Source of the DNA: a virus
Length of the DNA stretch: 55,339 bases
Strand: one strand, 5' to 3'
IMG/VR virus record: IMGVR_UViG_3300042731_003053
Location: 1 to 55,339 of that record
The position numbers were made by a program, and so were the translations under genes. Position 1 is the stretch's first letter. Each line of letters begins with the position of its first letter. Positions 30,382-38,032 of this stretch are shown here, one piece after another. The notes below the pieces were generated by a model that did no database searches, was not told the DNA's origin, and saw only the letters and a program-made list of their open reading frames with translations.

Positions 30382-31575
30382 TTACGGCTCTACTTCTTCT
30401 TCGGCAGGATCCGGTGTCTTTGCCTTGTCACCTGAATGGTCACCAAACGCAAGCCATACTTCGTTCGCCGTACGCTCTGCGTTGATGCCGACGTAATACT
30501 TCATTGTGGTCTCTATCGACTCGTGTCGCATAAGCTCTTTCAGGATAATCGGCATCACACGGACGGCCCATCGTTCACCAAAAGACCGACGTAAATCATG
30601 GGCCGTGGCGAACTGCTTGGCCGGTCCATCGTTCGTATCCTTCGTGTCGACCACTACCGCCGCCTGCTCTATCCCGCCGATATCTGAGATCTTGTGCGAG
30701 GCAGTTGACGTGGAGCGGATCCGCCCACGCGATAGTGTTGGTGAGAAAACCGGCCCAGTCCGCTGATCTTCCGGGACTTTCCGCAGGAACGCTACAAAAT
30801 CTGGCGTAATCGGTAGCAACCGGTCTTGGCCACCCTTTTCATCCTCGGCGTGGATCCGCAACATTGGTCGTCGACGGTCTATTCCGTGAATCGAAATAGC
30901 ATCATCACGGTCCCAATACAGATTGAGCGATTCGCCGAGACGCAGACCGGATAGCCACAGACCACGAAGATAAAACTTCCAGGACGCCGCATGCTCCTCG
31001 CCAACAACCGGAGCGACGTGCTTTAGCATCCGCTCGAATTCCTCTCCAGTAATCGGCCTGCCACGCATTGCCTTGCGCTTCATGGCCTTTCCCATGCGGA
31101 TCCGTGGCGGCGTGTAATCTTGCCAAATCGTGGCTGCCCAGTTCAGCCCGACAGTGATTTCCCTGACGTATGATCGGATAGACGATCCTGCGAGTTCCAA
31201 TTTTCGGAGCTTCGCAACGAACATACTCAGGGATCCAGCATCGACGTCGAGCAGAGACTTTGGATGCATCTTGTCTTCGTAATGGTTGGCTGCTGTCCTC
31301 CACGCACTCAATGAGGCAGGTCGTCCCATCGACAACTTCTCATCCTCATATCTGCGGCGAAACACATTCCAGCCGATCCGCTGATTTTCCGTTTCATCCA
31401 AGATCTTTGCGGCGAGCTTGCCAGCTTCACGTTCTGCCTCTCGCCGCCGCGTCGTTTTCGTGGCTCGCTCTCTGGTTTTGCCAGTTTTCGGATCCTCCCA
31501 TCGAAGAACAAAAAACTTCCGGTCGGATCGCTTGACTGCGCGAACCGTTATTTCGTCTAATCGTCTCCTTGGCAT
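30382..31575 (-). CDS. int: Tyrosine-recombinase integrase
   Basis: 397 residues from ATG 31575 (GAGAGG upstream); the frame extends 22 codons further without a better start. N-terminal and core-binding domains precede the catalytic part with Arg in LWLSGLRLGESLN, HDLRR, and LMRHESIETTMKYYV, whose Tyr is the nucleophile. It acts at the adjacent tRNA-Lys attachment site. Confidence 0.93.
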   Translation of the reverse strand: MPRRRLDEITVRAVKRSDRKFFVLRWEDPKTGKTRERATKTTRRREAEREAGKLAAKILDETENQRIGWNVFRRRYEDEKLSMGRPASLSAWRTAANHYEDKMHPKSLLDVDAGSLSMFVAKLRKLELAGSSIRSYVREITVGLNWAATIWQDYTPPRIRMGKAMKRKAMRGRPITGEEFERMLKHVAPVVGEEHAASWKFYLRGLWLSGLRLGESLNLYWDRDDAISIHGIDRRRPMLRIHAEDEKGGQDRLLPITPDFVAFLRKVPEDQRTGPVFSPTLSRGRIRSTSTASHKISDIGGIEQAAVVVDTKDTNDGPAKQFATAHDLRRSFGERWAVRVMPIILKELMRHESIETTMKYYVGINAERTANEVWLAFGDHSGDKAKTPDPAEEEVEP

Positions 31576-31772
31576 TGCCCGTTCCTCTCGATCGCAAGTA
31601 GCACAAGTTGTCCTGAAACGAGCGTGGCGCCCCTTCCCCAATCATCCACTTCCACGCCGCGAGCGCGCAGCTTCTCCTCGACGGTCCTGGCTTGCCGAAA
31701 TCCGAGAATTCGTGCAAGTGCCTTTGTCGTATAGACTTTTGAGGCGTCTATTATTCCATCATGTTCGGACAT
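31557..31772 (-). CDS. Excisionase-like HTH protein
   Basis: 71 residues. A MerR/excisionase-type winged helix (YTTKALARILGFRQARTVEE) is followed by a short wing. It overlaps the integrase start by 19 bases, the usual Xis-Int arrangement. It may bind near attP and steer excision. Confidence 0.72.
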   Translation of the reverse strand: MSEHDGIIDASKVYTTKALARILGFRQARTVEEKLRARGVEVDDWGRGATLVSGQLVLLAIERNGQCQGDD

Positions 31773-32531
31773 GTCACAATTCCTCCCGAATCACATTGAC
31801 ATGTCTCGCTGAGGTGTTAGGATAGTCCGTACACCGAGCGCGAGACCGTCTAGGTCTTGTTTCCTAAAAAGCTGTCCAGGCGAGTTTGGCGACAGGCTGG
31901 CCAGCACGAAAGTTAAGGCAGAGACCGCCATTCTGGACGGTCTCGCCTCGTTTATGGACTACTCGATTTTCTGCATAGACCCTCCCCGGCCCGCTGGCCG
32001 AATCGTTCGCGCACGTCTGGCGCGGAGCAATCGAAAGATATCAGCGCAGAGATTCCGCGCTAGAAAAGCCTTAGAAAACAGGCAGAAAACGCCCAAAAGA
32101 AATACGGCGGGTAATCCGTCCATTGACCGACGTCTCCCTACGACTCGGTTGATTGGCGGACTCACGAGGATGCCAACCTCGGCCCGCCTTCCTTTTTCCT
32201 TCCGCAAGCCTACCGAATTGGGCCGTGGTGTCAAGAACCAGCCCTGTACTCGCGACTCGCTACCCCGAATTTCTGATCTAACGCCCTGCATTCGTTAGCG
32301 TCCAAATGCCATATTAGAGGAGATGGCGTCATTTTCGCAGGAGAGTGGCAAAGCACGCAAGAAAAATACTGGCCGAGTACCAGATATTCCGGCAATTTGG
32401 CCCGTGCGGGGGCCCCTTGTTGTGAGTATTACTGACTTGGCAAATGTTGTGCTACTTTCAAAAATTAGGCAACATGGGTGACTTGCAATATCGTCTGGCG
32501 TAGGGTAGACTGGGACCGAAAGGAGCAGGCC
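31773..32531. other. Intergenic region upstream of excisionase
   Basis: About 760 bases. Overlapping frames on the two strands (31954-32298 plus, 31959-32291 minus) are Arg-rich and unlike any family, so I do not call them. A hairpin with GAGACCG...CGGTCTC lies at 31921-31944, and its first arm sequence recurs at about 31840. This is likely the promoter and regulatory zone for int/xis and for the plus-strand mini-gene at 32532. Confidence 0.4.
31921..31944. terminator. Hairpin GAGACCG/CGGTCTC
   Basis: Seven-bp perfect stem and 10-base loop, followed on the plus strand by GCCTCGTTT. A weak terminator or operator. Confidence 0.35.
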
Positions 32532-32654
32532 ATGTCGATACGAATGCTTTTATCCTACGTGCTTGGGATCGTTCTATTCCCGGTAATAGCGGTCATATTC
32601 CTCGTCGGCGAGTGGGACGCGAGGAAGAACTACGACACGTTCGACGAATGGTGA
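32532..32654 (+). CDS. 40-residue membrane protein on the plus strand
   Basis: AAAGGAG lies eight bases before ATG 32532. One strong span (LLSYVLGIVLFPVIAVIFLV) and an acidic tail. Its last 81 bases are antisense to the end of the HTH gene at 32574-32888. The ribosome site and clean span argue for a real gene. Confidence 0.5.
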   Translation: MSIRMLLSYVLGIVLFPVIAVIFLVGEWDARKNYDTFDEW

Positions 32655-32888
32655 TGTCTGAATTGGCCGTGCTGCCCACCAGCCATCGCCGTCCGCGGCA
32701 ATCACCACGCCGGTCGCTGCGGCGATCCGCTGAATCGTTTCGCAGCCGGGGTTGGGCGTCCGGCCGGCTAGCAAATTCGTCATGGCTACCGCTGGTTGTT
32801 TCCGGTCGCTGAATGCTTCTTCCGCAACACGAATTTGCAGCCGGCCGCTGAGTCGAATAGCCTCTCGTATGGCTTCGTGGATGGTCAT
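32574..32888 (-). CDS. HTH regulator (XRE-like), candidate phage switch protein
   Basis: 104 residues with GGAGGAATCC directly upstream. RKQPAVAMTNLLAGRTPNPG followed by CETIQRIAAATGVVIAADG is the helix 2-4 region of an XRE/DNA-binding fold. The C-terminal tail is acidic. It is the last gene of the operon driven from 34571. It may be a repressor or antirepressor; no cI-type peptidase domain is present. Confidence 0.65.
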   Translation of the reverse strand: MTIHEAIREAIRLSGRLQIRVAEEAFSDRKQPAVAMTNLLAGRTPNPGCETIQRIAAATGVVIAADGDGWWAARPIQTSPFVERVVVLPRVPLADEEYDRYYRE

Positions 32889-32901
32889 GGATTCCTCCGT
32901 G

Positions 32902-33126
32902 TTATCTGCCGATCAGTTCTCTCGCCGTGCCTGGATGGGTGATGCAGAGCTGCGCGAATTCGGCCAGGCCAGTAGTTGCTTGGCCGTCGAGATATGGCAG
33001 GTATTTAGCCAGACGGTCGGCGAGTTCACAAGCTCCGAGTTCACCCGTGGAACAGCCTGGATGTTTGCCCTGCTTCGCCAGGTCAAGGAAATGATTCAGT
33101 TCTGGGGAGTGTTCTTTGGTGGTCAT
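32902..33126 (-). CDS. Small hypothetical protein
   Basis: 74 residues. MTTKEHSPELNHFLDLAKQG; helical with two cysteines. The ATG overlaps the upstream stop (ATGA). No family recognised. Confidence 0.68.
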   Translation of the reverse strand: MTTKEHSPELNHFLDLAKQGKHPGCSTGELGACELADRLAKYLPYLDGQATTGLAEFAQLCITHPGTARELIGR

Positions 33127-33479
33127 TCGTTGGAATCCTCCATGATTTCATCCAGCACACCCTGCTCGATCAATTCGTCTCGAATCAGCACGGCCACCTT
33201 GATGGCCTCATGTCGGGACTGGCCGCCGCGATCGTCCATGAAGTCGAGCAACGGCAAGGCGTCGTCAAGCGTCTCAATCAAGTGGCACATGTGCAGATCG
33301 TGGTCTCCCTCAATGATATCGTCGCCGTCTTCCTCGATCGGCTCGGACTCGTCGGGGTAGGCGAGGAATGCCTTTCGCTGATGAGGCACACCGATTGCGA
33401 ATGTTCGCTCCAGCGGGTCGGCGGTGATTCGGAACTTCTTGCCGTCTCGCATCTCGATTGTGTCGTCGACTCGTTTCAT
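33123..33479 (-). CDS. Acidic hypothetical protein
   Basis: 118 residues with GGGAG upstream. MKRVDDTIEMRDGKKFRI, a beta-rich start, then an Asp/Glu-rich middle (EPIEEDGDDIIEGDHD) and helical end. The strong acidity recalls DNA-mimic proteins, but nothing more specific is visible. Confidence 0.68.
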   Translation of the reverse strand: MKRVDDTIEMRDGKKFRITADPLERTFAIGVPHQRKAFLAYPDESEPIEEDGDDIIEGDHDLHMCHLIETLDDALPLLDFMDDRGGQSRHEAIKVAVLIRDELIEQGVLDEIMEDSNE

Positions 33480-33547
33480 GATTCTCTCCCATAGCCTCCC
33501 GCCTGCAATCCGGTGGGCCGATTCGGAGCAATTCGTCTGCTCCCAAC

Positions 33548-33575
33548 GATCCCGATATTGTGCGGCGTCGGGATC
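33548..33575. repeat. Hairpin GATCCCGA/TCGGGATC, copy 1
   Basis: Eight-bp arms and 12-base loop between genes. The same arms with the preceding CCAACGATCCCGAT context recur at 33979-34003. May be a repeated terminator, RNA-processing hairpin or operator. Confidence 0.5.
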
Positions 33576-33591
33576 AGCGCCGATGAATTTC

Positions 33592-33915
33592 CTAGCGGGT
33601 TTCGGCCGGCATGCCGGCGTCGCGATCGGCTACAAGCTCATCTGCGAGCCGCTGCACAAACTCATCCGATGCATCGCAGCCCTCTACGGCCGCGCCGCGA
33701 AAGACACGCTCGATCCCTCTGTATCGGAGGTGCAGCCTCCCGCCCTCCCACCACAAGGCCACCTCGCCAGCATCCTCACGCGATCTATTGGCGGCGATAA
33801 TTTCCTGAGCCTTGGCCTCGATGGTCGGCCAGTCGTCAGCGATTTGGCCGAGCGTGGCCATATTCTGTGCTGTATCGTACGGCATGTTGTCGCGGTCGAA
33901 ACAAGTGGCTTTCAT
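33592..33915 (-). CDS. Hypothetical phage protein
   Basis: 107 residues from ATG 33915 (AAAGGAG upstream). It starts MKATCFDRDNMPYDTAQNM. Mixed alpha/beta with GEVALWWEGGRLHLRYRGIE. No family recognised. Confidence 0.7.
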   Translation of the reverse strand: MKATCFDRDNMPYDTAQNMATLGQIADDWPTIEAKAQEIIAANRSREDAGEVALWWEGGRLHLRYRGIERVFRGAAVEGCDASDEFVQRLADELVADRDAGMPAETR

Positions 33916-33978
33916 GATTTTCTCCTTTGCCTCCCGCTCCACTCTGCGGGCGAGTGAGCCGCTACGTGCTGCTCCAAC

Positions 33979-34003
33979 GATCCCGATTTAGGCCCTCGGG
34001 ATC
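33979..34003. repeat. Hairpin GATCCCGA/TCGGGATC, copy 2
   Basis: Same arms as at 33548 with a nine-base loop. It lies in the intergenic space after the gene ending at 34017, read on the minus strand. Confidence 0.5.
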
Positions 34004-34016
34004 ACGGGCGGCCGAA

Positions 34017-34280
34017 TCACTCCGATTCGAGGGCATCGGCCACCGCTCGGAAATACTCGGTATCCTGGCCGAAATTCTGCTCTCGCATGGCCTTAATGGC
34101 CGCTTCCTGCTCGGCCCAATCGATTTGGAGGTCGCCACAGTTAGCAAGGATCTGCGCGGCAGTCTCCTCGGGCGTGCACTCCGGCGCGCCCTGGTCGTGC
34201 AGTGCAGCCGAAGCATTCACGCAATCCAGGATAGAATTTACTTTGGCCTGAAAATCAGTGATCTCATTTCGTCGTGTCAT
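34017..34280 (-). CDS. Small helical protein
   Basis: 87 residues with AGGAGGAG upstream. MTRRNEITDFQAKVNSILD, acidic and helical throughout. It overlaps the preceding gene by 17 bases. No family recognised. Confidence 0.68.
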   Translation of the reverse strand: MTRRNEITDFQAKVNSILDCVNASAALHDQGAPECTPEETAAQILANCGDLQIDWAEQEAAIKAMREQNFGQDTEYFRAVADALESE

Positions 34281-34473
34281 GTCGTCGCTCCTCCTGTGCT
34301 TTCTGGTAGTTTAGGATCGCGATTTTGTCGAGAGCCCACTTTTCGGCGGTATCGCGATCGCCTGATTTATGAGTGATCCAGCAGGATTCGGCTACAGTGC
34401 TGCCTGATTCGGCATCGAAAACCTCTGCCTTGCAGGCGCCATCATTCCTGGTGTGTATTGTGTAGTCGAGCAT
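34264..34473 (-). CDS. First gene of the 34473-32574 operon
   Basis: 69 residues with GGGAG upstream. MLDYTIHTRNDGACKAEVF, small alpha/beta domain. It is transcribed from the strong promoter at 34549-34576. No family recognised. Confidence 0.72.
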   Translation of the reverse strand: MLDYTIHTRNDGACKAEVFDAESGSTVAESCWITHKSGDRDTAEKWALDKIAILNYQKAQEERRHDTTK

Positions 34474-34548
34474 CTCAATTTCTCCCTTGCCTCCGGCAGT
34501 ATTCGGGCTGCCGGCTCCCGTCGTGATGTCCCTCGCATCACTGCCTCT

Positions 34549-34608
34549 ATGATATCAGTATCGGCTAATATGTCAATGGCCAAATATGGGGATTCTGAAA
34601 TAATCCCC
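34549..34608 (-). promoter_or_regulatory. Sigma70-type promoter with upstream operator
   Basis: On the minus strand TTGACA (34576-34571), 16 bases, then TATCAT (34554-34549). Twelve bases upstream of the -35 lies an inverted repeat GGGGATT-N7-AATCCCC (34588-34608), a good operator candidate. It drives the genes from 34473 down. Confidence 0.7.
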
Positions 34609-34808
34609 AAATTGGCCCGAATAGGGGGTAATAGCCCTAGAATCGCCCAAGACGCCACGAACCCAACCGTGCGAATTCATCACTAGCGGCCATCACGGTG
34701 CGAATACGGACGCCTGAATGGGGTAGTGTCCTAATTCTGTGTTGCGTGGACACACCACCCCCCAGAGATGGGCGTTGTCACTAGTAGCAAAATCTCATAG
34801 GATGCGCG

Positions 34809-34953
34809 TGTCAGATACACCCTGGCCGTCGGCACGCGTTCAATGCCGACGGCTTTTCTTTTTGCATGAGCCGATTGCGTCAGTTGTCAGACTGAGTATA
34901 CTTTTGACCAGCAGGAGTTTTTGCGTAGGGACTGCGCGGGGGTGTATCTGACA
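34809..34953. mobile_element. 145-bp MITE-like unit with 14-bp inverted ends
   Basis: TGTCAGATACACCC (34809-34822) and its exact complement (34940-34953) bracket a segment carrying a terminator. Lies inside the larger element, so it may be a nested miniature element or an intrinsic part. No clear target duplication was seen. Confidence 0.5.
34825..34865 (+). terminator. Strong plus-strand terminator
   Basis: GCCGTCGGC pairs with GCCGACGGC across an 11-base loop, followed by TTTTCTTTTT. Confidence 0.75.
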
Positions 34954-35058
34954 AATCGCCTCTTGCCACTCTGGCGTTGAAGTCTCCTCCATGGGTTGAA
35001 AGTACGTGCAGCAAGGTGCTGCGCGCTCACTCGTCTCTCTACCTAAGGAGTGTTTGAA

Positions 35059-35232
35059 ATGGTGTACGTAATCTACAGAGATTCAGCACAAGAGTACCGT
35101 TGGCGTCTCTTTGCCGACAACAACAAGATCGTTGCGGACTCAGGAGAAGGCTACAAGAACAAGGCTGATTGCCAACATGGCATCCACCTGACCCAGTCTA
35201 GTAGCAACGCATCGATTCGGGACCAATCCTAG
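35059..35232 (+). CDS. DUF1508 (YegP-like) protein
   Basis: 57 residues from ATG 35059 (AAGGAG eight bases upstream). VYVIYRDSAQEYRWRLFADN, then ADSGEGYKNKADCQHGI, is the DUF1508 repeat. One copy, where YegP has two. It converges with the next gene (stops overlap). Confidence 0.85.
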   Translation: MVYVIYRDSAQEYRWRLFADNNKIVADSGEGYKNKADCQHGIHLTQSSSNASIRDQS

Positions 35233-35438
35233 TCGTCGCAATTTCCGTCAAGTCGGACAATTTCAATCTCTGATGGCGGGCCGTAATTCCACCGTACGTT
35301 AGATAGGATGGCCTGCACGCGACGAAATTGTACACGCAGACAATTGTCAAGCGCTGGCATCAGCGCATTGGCGAGTTGTGGTAAAGTGCGCTCTAGGTCC
35401 GCTAGATCATCTTCGTGGATCTGGAAGAGTCTGGACAT
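35229..35438 (-). CDS. Small conserved-looking protein
   Basis: 69 residues: MSRLFQIHEDDLADLERTLP, then ALDNCLRVQFRRVQAILSNV and RWNYGPP. This resembles a small planctomycete protein family as I recall it. No strong ribosome site is visible. It ends against the DUF1508 gene. Confidence 0.6.
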   Translation of the reverse strand: MSRLFQIHEDDLADLERTLPQLANALMPALDNCLRVQFRRVQAILSNVRWNYGPPSEIEIVRLDGNCDD

Positions 35439-35522
35439 GCGACTATTGCAAGAATCGACCGAGGGACATACAATGGGTGCGGAATTAGCGCCAGTGTCGC
35501 CCTAGCGGCACGAATAGAGAAG

Positions 35523-35550
35523 CGGCCGGATTGCCCCCGGCCGTTTTTAT
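35523..35550 (+). terminator. Plus-strand terminator
   Basis: CGGCCGG pairs with CCGGCCG across seven bases, followed by TTTTTATTTT. It insulates the TA genes from upstream transcription. Confidence 0.72.
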
Positions 35551-35760
35551 TTTACCATGCATCCGTGAATAGACGGACCCCTCCGGCAGGTTATAAGACT
35601 GCTGCGCCACCAAGACGCGGGCCGCTCTCCATGGAAATGGCCCGCATATCCAGAAAACAGAACGAAATCCATAACGTCATCATTAACCCTGATAGACGAT
35701 TGCGATTCACTGCCAAGTGTCGATAATGATGATGTATGTCACCTCGACAAGGTTCACCAA

Positions 35761-36939
35761 ATGTCGCATTCCGTTCCATCAAACGCAACACCAGTGATGC
35801 TGAAGTGGGGGCGCACGTCAGCAGGCTTTACGGTTGATGCCATTGCAGAGGCAGAACGGCTGCCACCTGAGAACATTGAGAAGTGGGAGAACGGAGAAGG
35901 CACACCTACCCTGGCTGTTCTGAGGCGACTCGGCAAGCGATATAATCGCCCCCTGATGGTCTTCTACCTTTCAGAACCGCCTTCGGACTTTTCTGTGGTG
36001 AAGGACTTTCGCTTGTTGCCAGCCAACGTGTCGCGCGAGTGGTCTCCGGAGCTTCGCCGCGCGATACGTCTCGCCCAAAGTCGTCAGGCGTGGGCATCCG
36101 ACTACCTGGACACGGAGGGCGTGCCGAAGAGTCGCGTTGTTGGAAGCCTGGATCAATCGTCAGATATTGTCGTCGAGGCTAGGCGATTTCGATCCACCCT
36201 GGGTGTTACCATTGCGGAGCAAATGTCTACAGAGTCTCCCGAAGCTGCGTTTCGCCTGTGGCGCGCCCGACTTGAAGACATTGGCGTCTATGTGTTCCAG
36301 ATATCGCGTGTTGACACTGCGGAGATGCGAGGCTGTGCGCTATCAGATCCATTTGCGCCGGTCGCGTTGGTGAATGTAAGGGATGCGACAACGGCAAAAA
36401 CATTCACCCTATTTCATGAAGTAGCCCACATTATGCTGGGTGAATCAGCTATTACTGGCGCCGGCAGATACAGCTTTGCGCGTAGCCCAAACGCCCGAAT
36501 CGAGAAGTTCTGCAATCACTTCGCCGCAGAACTGTTGGTTCCGGCCAATGACTTGGTGGCACGCATTCCTCGCGACTGGAAGCGGCGAGACGATGCTATC
36601 ATCCAGGAAGCGGCTAGGAAATACCGCGTAAGTCGGGCAGTAATCGCGTTGCGGCTCGTTGAAGTAGGGCTAGCCAGCGAGTCGTACTTGCGCAACAAAT
36701 GGCCGCTCTTGCAGTCACGGAAGAAGGCAACGAAGCGGCGCGAGGGAGGACCGCCGCAGCACGTCTTGGCTCTCAGTAATGCCGGTGGGGCGTTCACGCG
36801 ATTGACACTATCGGCATACCATGGCGGCCAGATTCATGGCGGAGAGTTGTCGTCTCTGCTTGGCATGAAGCTGAAGCACCTACCACAACTAGAGTCGGCT
36901 GTTTACCCAGGACGCGTACAATCACTATTGGGTACATAA
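35761..36939 (+). CDS. XRE-ImmA/IrrE metallopeptidase (antitoxin-type)
   Basis: 392 residues. An N-terminal HTH (about 12-65: LKWGRTSAGFTVDAIAEA) is followed by an ImmA/IrrE zinc-peptidase domain with HEVAH (219-223) in the usual FTLFHEVAHIMLG context. A C-terminal ~90-residue region follows. Fused HTH-ImmA genes directly ahead of a DUF4411 gene form a known TA-like pair. It probably represses its own promoter and neutralises the downstream toxin. Confidence 0.88.
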   Translation: MSHSVPSNATPVMLKWGRTSAGFTVDAIAEAERLPPENIEKWENGEGTPTLAVLRRLGKRYNRPLMVFYLSEPPSDFSVVKDFRLLPANVSREWSPELRRAIRLAQSRQAWASDYLDTEGVPKSRVVGSLDQSSDIVVEARRFRSTLGVTIAEQMSTESPEAAFRLWRARLEDIGVYVFQISRVDTAEMRGCALSDPFAPVALVNVRDATTAKTFTLFHEVAHIMLGESAITGAGRYSFARSPNARIEKFCNHFAAELLVPANDLVARIPRDWKRRDDAIIQEAARKYRVSRAVIALRLVEVGLASESYLRNKWPLLQSRKKATKRREGGPPQHVLALSNAGGAFTRLTLSAYHGGQIHGGELSSLLGMKLKHLPQLESAVYPGRVQSLLGT

Positions 36940-36943
36940 TATC

Positions 36944-37420
36944 GTGGCAGAACGTTTTTGTCTTGACACCAGCTTCCTGATTAACGGCTGGCACAAGCGG
37001 TACCGAATCGACGTGTTCCCGTCGTTGTGGGATACGCTGAGTGTGCTAATGCAGGCCGGCACTGTCTTTTCGTGCCACGATGTGTATCTGGAATTGCAGC
37101 ACCAGGACGATGAACTACTAGTATGGGCAAAGGAACGGGCAGCCGCGTTCGAGAAACCGACAGAGGAGGTGCTTGCCGAGTTGGCGCGCATTATGGGGAG
37201 GTTCAGTAATTTTGCAGCACAGGGTGGTGCAAAGAACCGTGCCGATCCGTTTGTTATAGCACACGCTCGCGTTGACGGTGCCATTGTTGTCACGGACGAG
37301 CAGTGGGCCGATAGGCAAAAGGCGACAAAACCTCCCAAAGTTCCAAACGCATGTGATGCGCTAGGGGTCTCCTGGATGCGCCCAATTGACTTCCTCGGGG
37401 CGATTGACATCAAGCTCTAG
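36944..37420 (+). CDS. DUF4411 PIN-like toxin
   Basis: 158 residues from a GTG (36944), four bases after the antitoxin stop. FCLDTSFLINGWHKRY, DVFPSLWDTL, NRADPFVIAHA and VVTDEQ are the DUF4411 signature: acidic residues of a PIN-type RNase (Asp8 and the ADPF Asp visible). Likely cleaves RNA; in the phage it could stabilise the lysogen or act against other phages. Confidence 0.87.
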   Translation: MAERFCLDTSFLINGWHKRYRIDVFPSLWDTLSVLMQAGTVFSCHDVYLELQHQDDELLVWAKERAAAFEKPTEEVLAELARIMGRFSNFAAQGGAKNRADPFVIAHARVDGAIVVTDEQWADRQKATKPPKVPNACDALGVSWMRPIDFLGAIDIKL

Positions 37421-37433
37421 GCGAATCCTAATG

Positions 37434-37550
37434 CGGCGGCAGGATGCAAAGGGGGTTTTAGCCTGTCTCCGGTAGATTCAGGCGACTGGCAAAAGCGACG
37501 ACGGGCTTAATGAACCCCGAGCAAGTAGCTGGCCCCACTTCCTGCCGCCG
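37434..37550. repeat. 11-bp inverted repeat near the right end of the element
   Basis: CGGCGGCAGGA (37434-37444) pairs with TCCTGCCGCCG (37540-37550). The ~95 bases between carry no gene. Could be a terminator-like fold or subterminal transposition signal. Confidence 0.4.
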
Positions 37551-37710
37551 TTCCACTTGCTCACGGAACCCCTCTAAATAGTGCCCTGCCCGTCCAGCAA
37601 CACACTCTTAGGACACTACCCTGAATGGGTGTTCAGGCTTGATTCCTGCTGGCGTCGGCGTTAGGGTGGAATTCTGAGGCAGTGGAGTGATTCTATTTGT
37701 GAGGGTAGCT

Positions 37711-37938
37711 ATGTGGCAGATTCTCTTGATGGCGATGCAAGTCGGGTCTCCCGCGTTTGCACTCATGCTGAGCGTATTCGGCGTCGACACCGAAGGCCCG
37801 TCGTTGCTACAACTCATAATCGTGTACGCTATCGCGTGCCCGATAGCGTACATACTGGCGCGAGTTTGCGTTTGTCGGCGAATACCGGTTCTCACTCCAG
37901 TAGATCAAGAGGACGAAGTTAATCATGCTGCAGATTAG
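37711..37938 (+). CDS. Two-span membrane protein ahead of prepilin
   Basis: 75 residues from ATG 37711 (GAGGG upstream). Two spans (WQILLMAMQVGSPAFALML; LLQLIIVYAIACPIAYILA) with a short loop, then a Cys/Arg (VCVCRR) and acidic tail. It overlaps the next mini-gene by 14 bases. No family recognised. Confidence 0.68.
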   Translation: MWQILLMAMQVGSPAFALMLSVFGVDTEGPSLLQLIIVYAIACPIAYILARVCVCRRIPVLTPVDQEDEVNHAAD

Positions 37939-38032
37939 CCTATCCGCTGGTTCGGGCATTCTGTTCGGGCTCTGGCTGCTCTCGCTTGGGTCGAATTCTG
38001 GAATCAATTATCTTAAGGAGCGTGCAATATGA
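37925..38032 (+). CDS. 35-residue single-span membrane peptide
   Basis: ATG 37925 lies within the end of the previous gene, and its TGA overlaps the prepilin ATG (ATGA), so the three genes are translationally coupled. Span: SAGSGILFGLWLLSLG; ends NYLKERAI, whose codons provide the prepilin ribosome site. Confidence 0.55.
   Translation: MLQISLSAGSGILFGLWLLSLGSNSGINYLKERAI

Larger units (their letters stand above)
34722..37620. mobile_element. 2.9-kb transposon-like element with TA cargo, no transposase
   Basis: Terminal inverted repeats begin GGTAGTGTCCTAA at the left end (34722), mirrored at the right end (37620), and match in 21 of 24 positions, including an inner TGTGTTGC. Direct copies of CTGAATGG flank the element (34714-34721 and 37621-37628), so the target duplication is 8 bp or slightly more. 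The ends look IS256/Mutator-like to me, tentatively. Cargo: a DUF1508 gene, a small gene, and an ImmA/IrrE-DUF4411 pair. No transposase is encoded, so it needs one in trans. Confidence 0.75.

Noticed and set aside
31954-32298. Overlapping 114- and 110-codon frames on both strands
   Set aside because: Arg-rich, no family resemblance, no ribosome site that stands out; composition alone can explain both.
35560-35620. Possible tRNA-Ile (TAT) fragment on the minus strand
   Set aside because: An anticodon-like CTTATAA and partial stem are present, but there is no T-arm or matching acceptor.
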